In this document: in pieces, positions 38,577 through 48,432 of the stretch
Layout: the number at the start of each line of letters is the position of its first letter
Position numbering within the stretch: the stretch's first letter is position 1
Assembly (NCBI RefSeq): GCF_044793635.1
Contig: NZ_CP084992.1
Span: 2,666,001-2,730,000 of the forward strand
Length of the DNA stretch: 64,000 bases
Direction: 5' to 3'
Source: Virgibacillus_F necropolis_A
GTDB taxonomy: Bacteria > Bacillota > Bacilli > Bacillales > Amphibacillaceae
Notes under the pieces: generated by a model
Databases searched by the model: none
What the model saw: the letters and a program-made list of their open reading frames with translations, nothing else
Told to the model about the DNA's origin: nothing
Made by a program: the position numbers and the translations under genes

Positions 38577-40306
38577 TCTCCAATCCCTCCTTGCTGAATA
38601 GAAACCATATCACGATATTCCGCTACCTTATTGATCAGTTCATCATGCGTTCCTGCAGCAATTAGACTTCCATTTTCCAGGAATAGAATTTTATCAGCAT
38701 TCTTAATCGTATGAAGGCGATGTGCAACGGTAATCACGGTTGAATTCTGTGCTAATTGATGTATCGACCTTTGCAGGATTCGTTCTGTTTGAAGGTCAAG
38801 GCCAATCGTTGGTTCATCAAAAAGAATAACTGATGGCTTTTTCAGAAAAGCTCTAGCAATGGCAACGCGTTGTTTTTCTCCTCCTGATAGACCTCGGCCC
38901 GCTTCACCAACGGGTGTGTCATAGCCATTGTCAAGCGCTTGTATCATCCCAGAGATTCCTGCTTGTTCTGCAGCTTGTTCCACTTCGTTGCGGGAAGCAT
39001 CAAATTTACCGCCAATTGCGATATTCTCCGCAATTGTCCCCGAGAAGATATACGGATGTTGGGAAATATAACTTAACTGATCAAACCAATCTTTTTCTAT
39101 GTAATCAGCTAACAACTTACCATTGATGGCTATTTTTCCTTCTGAAGGAGCAATAAGACCAGATATCAGATGTAAAAGTGTTGTTTTCCCAGAACCGCTT
39201 CGACCTACAATGGCAATTTGTTCGTATGGAGAAATCGCTGCACTAATATTTTTTAACGTAAACTGATTTTCTCCGTAAGTATAGCCTGCACCTTGCAATT
39301 CGATGTTCGGTGGTGTTGCTTCTTTTGGCAAGCTTGCATTTCCCCATTGAATTGTTTGATCTGTTTCCGCTAACTCATCTGCTACTTTTTGCGCTGCACC
39401 CATACTACCGCGCCCGTTATGAAAGGCGCTTCCTAGTTCTTTCAATGATGAATAGAATTCAGGTGCCAGTACTAACACAAAGAAAGCAGTGAAAAAGGAA
39501 ATACTTTCGTAAATAATCAGCTGAATTGCCACCTCAAGTGCGATTAGTCCAATACTGAGCATGGAAATCAGCTCTAACATAAAGGAAGAAGTAAAGGCAA
39601 CCTTTAATATTTCCATTGTAGCTTCACGGAAACCAAGACTACTTTTATTAATTACTTCTTTTTGCTGTTTAGCCCGTCCAAATAATTTTAGCGTCGTAAG
39701 TCCTTGTAACGTATCAAGGAAACGCCCTGAAAATGCAGAAAGCTTTTCTAACTGCTCTTCTGATTTTTTTTTCGTCTTCATTCCGATAATGATCATAAAA
39801 ATGGGGATGAATGGTGCTGTAACCAGCATAATTAGTCCTGTATTTAAATGTTGTGTGAAAATCACAACAAGAATCAAGAGGGGGATAAAGGATGTTCGAA
39901 TCACTTGCGGAATGTACTGACTAAAATAGCTGTCAATTTCATCAACAGCATCCATCATGACACTAACCTTTTGTCCAGATTGCCCTCGTAATGAAACTTG
40001 TATAGGATTTCTTGAATATTTATGTAAGAGGGATTTTCGAAAATGCCCTTTAACTTTAGCAGCCATTTTGACACCAGTACGTCCACTTAAATAGGTGAAC
40101 AGTGTTCTGATCATAAGAATGACCAGCAATCCTCCCAACATGGGAAGGATTGCTGAAAAAGATTGTTCTTTTAAAAAGACGCCATCAACAATCATTACAA
40201 TGAGATAAGATTGTCCGACAATTGCTACGCCTGTTATCACAGCTGAGATAAGCAGAAACAACATGCTTTTTTTCTGTTTGTATGCTATTTCTTTTAGGTT
40301 ACTCAT
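38573..40306 (-). CDS. cydD: ABC exporter subunit CydD
   Basis: The other half of the CydDC exporter. 577 residues with an N-terminal six-helix domain containing RTLFTYLSGRTGVKMAAKVK and the SPF-type GRFLDTLQGLTTLKLFGRA loop. The ATPase domain has Walker A VGRSGSGKTTLL, signature LSGGEKQRVAIARAF, Walker B VILFDEPTIGLD and VAHRLHT. It lies 52 nt after cydB and is translationally coupled to cydC, so cydABDC form one operon. Confidence 0.92.
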   Translation of the reverse strand: MSNLKEIAYKQKKSMLFLLISAVITGVAIVGQSYLIVMIVDGVFLKEQSFSAILPMLGGLLVILMIRTLFTYLSGRTGVKMAAKVKGHFRKSLLHKYSRNPIQVSLRGQSGQKVSVMMDAVDEIDSYFSQYIPQVIRTSFIPLLILVVIFTQHLNTGLIMLVTAPFIPIFMIIIGMKTKKKSEEQLEKLSAFSGRFLDTLQGLTTLKLFGRAKQQKEVINKSSLGFREATMEILKVAFTSSFMLELISMLSIGLIALEVAIQLIIYESISFFTAFFVLVLAPEFYSSLKELGSAFHNGRGSMGAAQKVADELAETDQTIQWGNASLPKEATPPNIELQGAGYTYGENQFTLKNISAAISPYEQIAIVGRSGSGKTTLLHLISGLIAPSEGKIAINGKLLADYIEKDWFDQLSYISQHPYIFSGTIAENIAIGGKFDASRNEVEQAAEQAGISGMIQALDNGYDTPVGEAGRGLSGGEKQRVAIARAFLKKPSVILFDEPTIGLDLQTERILQRSIHQLAQNSTVITVAHRLHTIKNADKILFLENGSLIAAGTHDELINKVAEYRDMVSIQQGGIGE

Positions 40307-40358
40307 ATACGCTCCAGTCTCCTAACATAAGGTTTCGCCAGTTGAAATCACACATCAG

Positions 40359-41372
40359 CTATTTTTTTCCTTTAACATAGTCCGCATTGAATAAAAATAG
40401 TTTCATTAATAAAATTAAGGAAGGTACGAGTAATAATAGCCCTCCAATAAATGCAGCTATCAAAGCAATGGCCATGGTTTCATTAGTCGCCCCTTCATTA
40501 ATGGTAATGTAAGGATCGAGTATATATGGTAAATGGCCTCTTCCATAACCAAAGAAGGCAAAGAAGAACTGCAGCATGACACTAATAAATGCCAGACCAT
40601 AATATTTTCCTATATAAATTAACCACATTGCGATCATAAAAAATGCTACAGACAACCCAAACATCCACCATAGGTCAAGCATCGCTTCAAAATGTCTTTC
40701 ATTATGCTGACTCAAAGCAATAAATGTTGTTAGACTGGCAATAATCGTTGGGACGCTCCAAAACAAAGCATATTTTCGCACTAATTGTAAGGCAGGTTTG
40801 TCATTTGCGCGCGCCGCATAAAAGGTTAAGAATGCGGCACTGATATAAAGCACCGAAACAATCGCCAGAAATACAACGCTCCATGCATATGGACTTGTAA
40901 ATAGTGCTAAATACTGCAGTGAAACTATTCCATTTTCCTCAACAATAAATCCACCTTCTGATAACGTTAAAGCAATAGATAACGAAGCTGGAATTAATAA
41001 CCCGGTTGCACCGTATAAGAACATGTACACGTTGCTCTGCTTCGATCCGTAATTTTCAAATGCATAGAATGATCCTCGTATAGCGAGTAATATAATCGCT
41101 ATGCTTGCTGGAACCAACAATGCAGTTCCATAATAATAAGCAGTTTCCGGGAAGAATCCAATGATACCTACAAAGAAAAATACGAAAAATACATTGGTTA
41201 CCTCCCAAACTGGCGATAAATATCTAGAAATTAACTGATTTATAATATGGTCTTTCTTTGTAGTTTTCGCATAATAGGCGAAAAAGCCTGCACCAAAGTC
41301 AACAGAAGCTACGATTAAGTAACCATACAGAAAGATCCATAACACACTAATACCTATTATTTCATAGCTCAT
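40359..41372 (-). CDS. cydB: Cytochrome bd quinol oxidase subunit II (CydB)
   Basis: A 337-residue membrane subunit with about eight or nine spans. The N-terminal SVDFGAGFFAYYAK and RYLSPVWEVTNVFFVFFFVG match CydB. It forms the oxidase with CydA and contains no heme ligands of its own in the family. The ATG overlaps the cydA stop by one base. Cytochrome bd gives high-affinity, non-pumping oxygen reduction at low oxygen. Confidence 0.94.
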   Translation of the reverse strand: MSYEIIGISVLWIFLYGYLIVASVDFGAGFFAYYAKTTKKDHIINQLISRYLSPVWEVTNVFFVFFFVGIIGFFPETAYYYGTALLVPASIAIILLAIRGSFYAFENYGSKQSNVYMFLYGATGLLIPASLSIALTLSEGGFIVEENGIVSLQYLALFTSPYAWSVVFLAIVSVLYISAAFLTFYAARANDKPALQLVRKYALFWSVPTIIASLTTFIALSQHNERHFEAMLDLWWMFGLSVAFFMIAMWLIYIGKYYGLAFISVMLQFFFAFFGYGRGHLPYILDPYITINEGATNETMAIALIAAFIGGLLLLVPSLILLMKLFLFNADYVKGKK

Positions 41373-42730
41373 TATTCATCACCCTTTTCGATGGTTGGGT
41401 ACTGTTTCTCTAGCTCTTCCTCAGCTGGATTATTACGAAACATTTTTCGTAGTGTAACAAGACATAATGTCCCCAGTACGATATACAATCCTAAAAACAG
41501 GAAGAACATCAGGCCGATATATGGGGAAGATGTTGCTGCTTCTTCTACCGTCATATATCCACGTATGATCCACGGCTGCCGTCCTTCTTCGGCGAAAATC
41601 CAGCCGAATTCTATCGCAAGGAATGCTAATGGTCCGCTTATAGCAATAATAAATAGCATCCATTTATTGTGCTGGTTCCACTTTTTGATTTTACTAACGA
41701 TAAAATAAAGTAAAGGAACTCCTATGAGAAACATTCCTATGACAACCATCAAATCAAACATATAATGTATCCAAAGTGGGGGGCGCACGTCTTCAGGGAA
41801 TTCTTCTAACCCAGTTACTTCACTATTAAAATCGCTATGTGCCAAAAAACTTAATGCCCCAGGGATGCGTATTTCTCCTACTGGCTCATTATCCTCATTT
41901 AACCACCCAAACAAAATAAGGTCTGCAGCTTTTTCTGTTTCAAAATGCCATTCAGCAGCAGCTAGTTTTTCCGCTTGATGCTCAGCAAGGAACTTGGCAG
42001 AAGTATCTCCCGTTACTAGGTTAACAGTTGCGAAAATAAACGTAACAGTTAGCATAAGTTTTAATGCTTTTTTATGATAAGCAGTCCCCTGATCAGCCGC
42101 TTTTTTTCTCAACATCATAAAAGCTGCAATTGCAGCAAGTAAAACTGCACAGGTTAAATATGCCGAACTCAATACATGAAACACCTTTGAAGGCGTAGCA
42201 GGGTTTAGCATTGCTGCAATAGGATCAACGGCTGTAAACGTCCCATTTTCCATTTTAAATCCATCTGGGGTATTCATAAATGCGTTTACGGTTGTAATAA
42301 ATACCGCTGAAAATCCGCCGCCTATTATAATCGGTAAGGATAACAGCCAATGAGTAAACGGTTTTTTAAATCGATCCCATGTGTATAAATAAATGCCTAA
42401 GAAAATAGCTTCGAAAAAGAATGCAAAAACTTCCATAAATAATGGTAAGCTAATAACATTTCCTGCAACCTGCATAAAATTAGGCCATACGAGAGACAAT
42501 TGCAATCCAATAGCAGTACCAGTTACAACACCAACTGCTACGCTGATAACAAATCCACGGGCCCATCGTCTGGCTAGCATTAGGTAGTGGGGGTCCTTCT
42601 TTTTAACTCCAATAAACTCTGCTATCGAAATCATTAAAGGAACACCAACACCGATAGTTGCAAAAATGATATGAAAACCTAGTGTCATAGCTGTAATTAG
42701 TCTACTAATCAAGACTGTATCCATTTCCAT
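41372..42730 (-). CDS. cydA: Cytochrome bd quinol oxidase subunit I (CydA)
   Basis: The heme-carrying subunit, 452 residues. Visible are the N-terminal TLGFHIIFATIGVGVP with the first heme-ligand histidine (about 20), a GFSAVFITTVNAFMNTPDGF segment, VFHVLSSAYLT with the second histidine (about 188), and GRQPWIIRGYMT near the C-terminus. The Q-loop region is short, as in Gram-positive enzymes. RBS GGGAGG before ATG. First gene of cydABDC. I looked for a Rex-type operator in the 240 nt upstream and did not find a convincing one. Confidence 0.95.
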   Translation of the reverse strand: MEMDTVLISRLITAMTLGFHIIFATIGVGVPLMISIAEFIGVKKKDPHYLMLARRWARGFVISVAVGVVTGTAIGLQLSLVWPNFMQVAGNVISLPLFMEVFAFFFEAIFLGIYLYTWDRFKKPFTHWLLSLPIIIGGGFSAVFITTVNAFMNTPDGFKMENGTFTAVDPIAAMLNPATPSKVFHVLSSAYLTCAVLLAAIAAFMMLRKKAADQGTAYHKKALKLMLTVTFIFATVNLVTGDTSAKFLAEHQAEKLAAAEWHFETEKAADLILFGWLNEDNEPVGEIRIPGALSFLAHSDFNSEVTGLEEFPEDVRPPLWIHYMFDLMVVIGMFLIGVPLLYFIVSKIKKWNQHNKWMLFIIAISGPLAFLAIEFGWIFAEEGRQPWIIRGYMTVEEAATSSPYIGLMFFLFLGLYIVLGTLCLVTLRKMFRNNPAEEELEKQYPTIEKGDE

Positions 42731-42921
42731 CGTGATAAAACCTCCCTATAAAGTAATGCGATATCATTAGTTCAGTACTGAGCAAGTGTTTATCTGTGCA
42801 GAAATTAAGCTTAACGAACTTTAGTTTGTACTATACCCTCAGTATAAATCATTTAGACATAAATAACATTTACGACAATGACAGATAAATGACATTTTGC
42901 TAGTAGGCGTGTGGGTTAACT

Positions 42922-42960
42922 AAAAACACCCTTGGCTTTAGTCCAGCCAAGGGTGCTTTT
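42922..42960. terminator. Bidirectional hairpin between cydA and ilvE
   Basis: CACCCTTGGCT/AGCCAAGGGTG with a 7-nt loop and T-runs on both strands. On the minus strand it follows ilvE by about 15 nt and is that gene's terminator. Confidence 0.88.
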
Positions 42961-42972
42961 ATAAAAATGAAG

Positions 42973-44061
42973 TTATCTTACTTTTTCTTTATCTACTTTT
43001 TCAATCCAGTCGAATGGGTCTTTCTCTGTGCCATATTGAATCCCAGTCAACGTATCATATAAACTTTTTGCAACTTTACCTGTTTTTCCATTATTAATAA
43101 ATAGATGTTCAAGCTTCCAGGTTAGTTGGCCAATTGGTGAGATAACCGCAGCTGTTCCTGCGCCAAAGGCTTCTTCCAATAATCCATCCTTGTATGCCTG
43201 ATAAACTTCATCCATTGAAACTTTCCGCTCGATAACTGGAATGTTCCAATGCTTTAACAATCGGATTACGGAGTTTCTGGTTACTCCCTCCAGAATACTT
43301 CCATTTAATGCAGGTGTAATTACTTCACCATTAATCTTGAAAAATACGTTCATGCTGCCGACTTCCTCAATGTACTTTCTTTCGATTCCATCCAGCCACA
43401 AAACCTGTGCATATCCACTATTTGAAACCAGTTCTTGTGCTTTAAGACTGGCGGCATAGTTTCCACCTGTCTTCGCTTCACCGGTTCCTCCTGTTACTGT
43501 ACGAACAAAGTTATCTTCTACAGCAATTTTCACAGGATTAATTCCTTCTTTGTAATACGCACCAACAGGCGATAGGATTACAATGAATTTATAATTTCGA
43601 GATGGTGCAACCCCAAGATAGGCCTCAGTGGAAATAATAAATGGGCGTATATACAGAGAGGTTCCTTCAGATTCTGGAATCCAATCTTTTTCCAAAGCAA
43701 CCAGTTGTTTGATTGCCTTTAGTGCAAAATCTTCATCAATCGGCGGAATACAAAGCCGATCATTCGACCGGTTTAAACGCTCAAGATTTTTTTCGGGCCG
43801 AAATAATTGGGCGTCTCCGTCTGGTGAAAGATATGCTTTCAATCCTTCGAAAACGGATTGACCATAATGAAACACCATGGCAGAGGGATCTATTGTAATT
43901 TGTTGATATGGAACAATACGAGCATCATGCCACCCTGTAGGTTCTGAATAATCCATGATAAACATGTGGTCTGTGAAGACCCTTCCAAATTGCAATTGAT
44001 CTGATTTGGGCTTTTCCTTCCCAGATGAACAAAGATTGACTTGAACTGAATAATCTTTCAT
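42973..44061 (-). CDS. ilvE: Branched-chain amino acid aminotransferase IlvE
   Basis: Fold-type IV PLP aminotransferase that makes valine, leucine and isoleucine from the 2-oxo acids. 362 residues with QSVFEGLKAY near residue 65, RFKPEKN-like FRPEKNLERLNRS, the PLP lysine in GGNYAASLKAQ (about 205) and EEVGSMNVFF plus ILEGVTRNSV. It is transcribed away from cstA; its own leader is short, with no T-box. It serves the pathway encoded at 49976-61884 although it is not in that operon. Confidence 0.94.
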   Translation of the reverse strand: MKDYSVQVNLCSSGKEKPKSDQLQFGRVFTDHMFIMDYSEPTGWHDARIVPYQQITIDPSAMVFHYGQSVFEGLKAYLSPDGDAQLFRPEKNLERLNRSNDRLCIPPIDEDFALKAIKQLVALEKDWIPESEGTSLYIRPFIISTEAYLGVAPSRNYKFIVILSPVGAYYKEGINPVKIAVEDNFVRTVTGGTGEAKTGGNYAASLKAQELVSNSGYAQVLWLDGIERKYIEEVGSMNVFFKINGEVITPALNGSILEGVTRNSVIRLLKHWNIPVIERKVSMDEVYQAYKDGLLEEAFGAGTAAVISPIGQLTWKLEHLFINNGKTGKVAKSLYDTLTGIQYGTEKDPFDWIEKVDKEKVR

Positions 44062-44167
44062 GACGCTAGCCCCCTTGGTGAAAATTTTAATACTAATAAT
44101 AAGATATATTCCAGATTAAAGCAAGGCATAAATGCAATAAATTATTAAAATTTATTAAAAATTCAGA

Positions 44168-44181
44168 TGTAAGCGTTTTAT
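44168..44181. promoter_or_regulatory. Candidate cre site (CcpA) between ilvE and cstA
   Basis: TGTAAGCGTTTTAT differs at one position from the consensus TGWAARCGYTWNCW. It lies 97 nt before the cstA start; cstA is known to be CcpA-repressed in B. subtilis. Confidence 0.6.
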
Positions 44182-44277
44182 TAAAATTATTTGAAATATT
44201 TTGTCGAAAACTCTTGCTTTTTCAAATTATTCGGTTTAGTATTTTCTGTAAATTTGATTTTGAAGGGAGGCTCAGCG

Positions 44278-45723
44278 ATGGTTACTTTTGTTGCATCCAT
44301 CATATTTTTAGTAGTAGGTTATTTAGTTTACGGGAAGGTGGTCGAACGAATTTTCGGTGTAGACGATCAAAGAGAAACACCAGCATATTCGAAAAAAGAC
44401 GGATTTGACTATATGCCAATGAGTTGGTGGAGAGCTAGTTTAATTCAGTTATTGAATATCGCTGGGCTAGGTCCAATTTTCGGTGCCTTATTAGGTGCTT
44501 TGTATGGTCCTGTTGCATTCATATGGATTGTAATAGGCACGATTTTTGGTGGTGCTGTACATGATTACTTTTCTGGTATGCTGTCGCTAAAGCACAAAGG
44601 TGCACAGTATCCAACCATTGTAGGTAAATACTTGGGGAAAAGTGTACAGTCAGTTATTAATGTTGTATCTATCATATTAATGATTCTCGTTGCGGCAGCC
44701 TTTACAGCAGGACCTGCACAGCTAATGGCAGAGATAACACCACTAAGTTTTATGGCGTGTATACTTATTGTATTTGCCTATTTAGTGATTGCCGCTGTAT
44801 TACCAATTAATAAGGTGATAGGAAAAATCTACCCAATTTTTGGAGCAATCTTAATTTTTATGGCTGTCTCGATTGGTGTCGGTTTGTTCTTTTTCGATAA
44901 TCCTGTTCCAAATGTAACCTTAAGTAATCTTCATCCTGATAATTTGCCAATGTGGCCTCTTTTAATGGTTACAATTTCTTGTGGGGCTATATCTGGGTTT
45001 CATAGTACCCAAAGCCCAATCCTTGCCCGAACACTTAAAAAAGAAAGTGAAGGAAGGAAAGTCTTCTATGGCGCTATGATTGCTGAAGGTGTCATTGCCC
45101 TAATCTGGGCTGCTGCAGGAATGGCGTTTTTCGGTGGGACTGGGGGTCTTCAAGAAGCACTCAATGCTGGCGGTCCTGCTGGAGTAGTAAATGAAATCAG
45201 TATATCAACACTTGGTTCATTCGGTGGTATTCTTGCAATTCTGGGTGTGATTATTCTCCCTATCACTACAGGAGATACTGCACTTCGGTCATCCAGAATG
45301 ATGCTTGCAGATTTAATAAAGCAGTTTACGAAAAAAGATGTAGTAGGCAAGTGGCCACTAGCTCTATTAATAATACCGGTGGCAGTGCCAACGTTTTTAC
45401 TCACACAAATGGATTATAGCTTTCTATGGCGCTATGTTGGTTGGACTAACCAGGTTGTAGCAACGGTAATGCTGTGGACAGGGGCAATGTATCTGTTAAA
45501 ACAGCATAAATTTCACTGGATTTGTAGTGTACCAGCATTATTTATGACGGCTGTTACCAGCACCTATATTTTTTATGCTCCAGAAGGCTTTAGTTTAGCG
45601 TACTCAACCTCTATGATTATTGGCTCAATTATTTGGCTTATAGTTGCACTGTGGTTTGTCAGACAACTTATCACACACAGAGCAGAGAAAGATGAGCAGC
45701 TGATTCATAAAAAGGCAGGGTAA
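44278..45723 (+). CDS. cstA: CstA-family peptide/pyruvate transporter
   Basis: A membrane protein of about 481 residues and a dozen or more spans. Characteristic CstA segments are GYLVYGKVVERIFG (residues 13-26), AGLGPIFGALLGALYGP, VIGTIFGGAVHDYFSGM and GFHSTQSPILARTL (about 240). It is shorter than E. coli CstA (about 700) but normal for the Gram-positive form. I use the ATG at 44278, which follows GAAGGGAGG; a frame open to 44191 lacks a site. The family imports pyruvate or peptides under carbon limitation, which agrees with the cre site upstream. Confidence 0.9.
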   Translation: MVTFVASIIFLVVGYLVYGKVVERIFGVDDQRETPAYSKKDGFDYMPMSWWRASLIQLLNIAGLGPIFGALLGALYGPVAFIWIVIGTIFGGAVHDYFSGMLSLKHKGAQYPTIVGKYLGKSVQSVINVVSIILMILVAAAFTAGPAQLMAEITPLSFMACILIVFAYLVIAAVLPINKVIGKIYPIFGAILIFMAVSIGVGLFFFDNPVPNVTLSNLHPDNLPMWPLLMVTISCGAISGFHSTQSPILARTLKKESEGRKVFYGAMIAEGVIALIWAAAGMAFFGGTGGLQEALNAGGPAGVVNEISISTLGSFGGILAILGVIILPITTGDTALRSSRMMLADLIKQFTKKDVVGKWPLALLIIPVAVPTFLLTQMDYSFLWRYVGWTNQVVATVMLWTGAMYLLKQHKFHWICSVPALFMTAVTSTYIFYAPEGFSLAYSTSMIIGSIIWLIVALWFVRQLITHRAEKDEQLIHKKAG

Positions 45724-45776
45724 CGTCGTTATTCATATTTGTTTTAGTAAAAAGGTTTTGGAAGGAAGACGAGTTG

Positions 45777-46568
45777 ATGATTAAAGCAATTCTATTTGAC
45801 TTAGATGACACCCTGTTGTGGGATGAAAAAAGTGTAAAAGAAGCTTTTAAGGCTACTTGCGAACTTGCCAAGGCGAAGTATGCGATCAATCCTGAAATGT
45901 TAGAAGAAAGGGTACGGGAAAATGCGCGAAAGTTATACGCTTCCTATGAGACATACCCGTTTACGCAGATGATTGGAATAAATCCTTTTGAGGGACTTTG
46001 GGGTAATTTTTTCGATGAAGGTGAAGATTTTCGTAAAATGAAAAAAGTGGTTCCAACTTATCGAAAAGAAGCTTGGACAAAAGGGTTAAGTGATGTAGGG
46101 GTTAATGATTCTGAATTCGGAAATGAGCTAGCAGAAACATTTCCGATCGAACGTAAAAGAAATGCTTATATTTATAAGGAAACCTTTACCGTCCTGGAGC
46201 AGCTTAAAGGAAAATATCAATTATTATTGCTCACGAATGGTTCTCCTGCTCTACAACACACAAAATTGAATATAACACCAGAACTCAAGCCGTATTTTGA
46301 TCATGTTGTGATTTCAGGTGGTTTTGGAAAAGGAAAGCCAGATCCGGCTATTTTTGAGCATGCACTTGAGCTTCTCTCTGTAAAGAGGGATGAAGCAGTG
46401 ATGGTGGGAGATAATTTGATGACAGATATTCTTGGTGCATCCAGGGTGGGAATAACATCCATATGGGTGAATCGTCATGATAAAGCAAAAAGTGAAGTCA
46501 TACCGACCTATGAAATAGCACACCTTAATGAGCTTTTACCGATTGTTGAAGAGATTGATCGTTCGTGA
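45777..46568 (+). CDS. HAD-family phosphatase, candidate phosphoserine phosphatase
   Basis: A 263-residue haloacid-dehalogenase-type phosphatase: motif I FDLDDTLLWD, motif II LLLLTNGSP (about 150), motif III lysine in GGFGKGKPDP, motif IV VGDNLMTDILGA. The helical cap between residues 20 and 120 is of the YsaA/YjjG type. The ATG at 45777 follows GGAAGG. It lies next to serA and a serC-like gene, although on the other strand, and no serB is seen, so it may complete the phosphorylated serine pathway. That is inference; a general nucleotide or sugar phosphatase is possible. Confidence 0.75.
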   Translation: MIKAILFDLDDTLLWDEKSVKEAFKATCELAKAKYAINPEMLEERVRENARKLYASYETYPFTQMIGINPFEGLWGNFFDEGEDFRKMKKVVPTYRKEAWTKGLSDVGVNDSEFGNELAETFPIERKRNAYIYKETFTVLEQLKGKYQLLLLTNGSPALQHTKLNITPELKPYFDHVVISGGFGKGKPDPAIFEHALELLSVKRDEAVMVGDNLMTDILGASRVGITSIWVNRHDKAKSEVIPTYEIAHLNELLPIVEEIDRS

Positions 46569-46578
46569 AAATATAGTG

Positions 46579-46608
46579 AAAGCACACAGCCGATGCTGTG
46601 TGCTTTTT
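46579..46608 (+). terminator. Terminator after the HAD phosphatase gene
   Basis: AAGCACACAGC/GCTGTGTGCTT with a CGAT loop followed by T-run. Confidence 0.92.
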
Positions 46609-46617
46609 ATAGGGAAT

Positions 46618-46716
46618 TTAATCGGCGGATAAATTATCATATCGGCCGATATATTTTGATATTGGCGGTTATTTTTCAATATTGGCAGTTATATTTTAAA
46701 AATGGCGGTTAAAGCC
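46618..46716. repeat. Short tandem repeat array, about 20-22 bp units
   Basis: Five imperfect units around the core GGCGGTTAT or GGCGGATAA, at about 46620, 46639, 46659, 46679 and 46701. Examples: ATATTGGCGGTTATTTTTCA and ATATTGGCAGTTATATTTTA. It lies between the HAD terminator and the 3' end of serA. Confidence 0.8.
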
Positions 46717-46782
46717 ACTTCGACATAGATAGCTTTACCCATGTTTGACGTGCAGAAAAACCCTCACTGACCGAATTCTTAC

Positions 46783-48369
46783 TTATAAATCTATTGCTGT
46801 TACGTCAAAAATTTCGTTCAAAGCTTTTAACTCTTCTAATCCGTCATTTTCTAAATGTTTGTCAATTTTGAGCATCATGATGGCTTCTCCGCCTTCATTT
46901 GATCGATCCACCTGCATTGTTGCAATATTGATGTTATGTCGTGCTAATAGACTTCCCATTCTACCAATTACACCTGGTTGGTCTTTATGATGAATGACTA
47001 CTATATGGCCTTCTGGAGTAACATCAACACTATAATTGTCCACTTTCACTATTCTCGGACCTAAGCCGTTTAATAGAGTTCCTGATACGCGCCTCTTGCC
47101 TGACTTTGTTTTTATCTCCACTGTAAGTAGATTGGTAAAGCCCCTCGCCCTGGAGGTTTTATTTTCGTTCACTGTTATTCCTTTTCTTTCGGCTAGATAA
47201 AGGGCATTCACATCGTTTACATGGTCACCCAGGTGGCGCTTTAGTATTCCTTTTACCGTATTTCTGGTCAAGGGTGCTACGTCTACTTCTGATAAGGTAC
47301 CAGAGTACGAGATGTTTACCTCTTCAACTACTTCTTGCGTAGAATCAATAAGAAACAATCCCAGCTTTTCTGCCATATTAAAATACGGTTCAATCCTGTT
47401 CATAATATCCTTTGGTACGGATGGAAGATTAACGGGATTTTGTACTAATCCCCCTGACAAAAAGCTGACGACATCGTGGCTGACATCAACAGCAACACTT
47501 TCCTGGGCCTCAAATGTGCTTGCTCCTAGGTGAGGAGTAGCGATCACTTCGGGTAATTCCAATAGTTTATTGTCGTGAAAGGGTTCTTCCTCAAAAACGT
47601 CCAGTGCAGCACCAGCTACCTTTTTGGAGATAATAGCATCGTATAATGCTTCCTCATCGATGATTCCTCCCCGGGCACAATTAATAATTTGCACACCTGT
47701 TTTCATGAGCTGGAATGCTTCGGAATTAATCAAATGCCTCGTTTCCTTCAACAAAGGAGTATGTACCGTAATGAAGTCTGCTTTTGTTAATACCTCCTCG
47801 ATTGTACCGTAGCCAATTCCCATTTTATCCGCTTTTTCTTCGGTTAAAAAAGGGTCATATGCAATGACGTTCATCCGTTGTCCTTTCGCTCGGACAGTAA
47901 CTTCTGTACCAATTCTACCCAAACCTATAACGCCTAGTGTTTTGTTCTTTAATTCAACGCCTACATACTTTTTTCGATCCCATTTGTGGTTTTTTAGGGC
48001 ATGGTAGGCCTGTGGTATGTTTCTGGATAAAGACATGATCATGGCCATCGTGTGTTCGGCTGCAGAATTGGTATTTCCGTTGGGTGCATTGACTACGATG
48101 ATTCCATGCTCTGTCGCTGCATCAAGGTCAATATTATCAACCCCAACACCAGCACGGCCGATAATTTTTAACCTAGAAGCTTTGCTGATGATTTCGCGTG
48201 TTACCTGGGTCTGGCTTCTTACCAATAAGGCATCGAACTCTTCAATTCGGTCAGCTAATTCTTCTGGGATCAAATCTGTGTCGATTACAATTTTCATATT
48301 TTCAGCATTCTGAAGTGGTTGTATACCTTCCTCGCTAAGTGGATCACTTATTAAAATATTAAACGCCAT
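46783..48369 (-). CDS. serA: D-3-phosphoglycerate dehydrogenase SerA
   Basis: First enzyme of serine synthesis, NAD-dependent. 528 residues with the full long-form layout. The substrate/NAD domain has GRAGVGVDNIDL (about 75), the Rossmann GVIGLGRIGTEV (about 145), CARGGIIDE with catalytic Arg and the ATPHLGAST histidine (about 280). An ASB domain (about 320-450) and a C-terminal ACT domain (DQPGVIGRMGSLL...) usually bind serine for feedback. AGGAGGTTGAC precedes ATG. It lies about 60 nt after the class V aminotransferase gene, as a two-gene operon. Confidence 0.95.
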   Translation of the reverse strand: MAFNILISDPLSEEGIQPLQNAENMKIVIDTDLIPEELADRIEEFDALLVRSQTQVTREIISKASRLKIIGRAGVGVDNIDLDAATEHGIIVVNAPNGNTNSAAEHTMAMIMSLSRNIPQAYHALKNHKWDRKKYVGVELKNKTLGVIGLGRIGTEVTVRAKGQRMNVIAYDPFLTEEKADKMGIGYGTIEEVLTKADFITVHTPLLKETRHLINSEAFQLMKTGVQIINCARGGIIDEEALYDAIISKKVAGAALDVFEEEPFHDNKLLELPEVIATPHLGASTFEAQESVAVDVSHDVVSFLSGGLVQNPVNLPSVPKDIMNRIEPYFNMAEKLGLFLIDSTQEVVEEVNISYSGTLSEVDVAPLTRNTVKGILKRHLGDHVNDVNALYLAERKGITVNENKTSRARGFTNLLTVEIKTKSGKRRVSGTLLNGLGPRIVKVDNYSVDVTPEGHIVVIHHKDQPGVIGRMGSLLARHNINIATMQVDRSNEGGEAIMMLKIDKHLENDGLEELKALNEIFDVTAIDL

Positions 48370-48432
48370 TAGTCAACCTCCTGTGATTAGAAAAACGCAT
48401 CACGCATCTCGTGTATAGTAATTCTTCCATTG

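Noticed and set aside
42731..42921. Rex or Fnr operator upstream of cydA
   Set aside because: No TTGTGAA-type inverted repeat or TGTGA-N6-TCACA found; only TGTCATT direct repeats of unknown meaning.
46618..46716. CRISPR array
   Set aside because: Units are 20-22 bp and continuous without unique spacers, and no cas genes are present.
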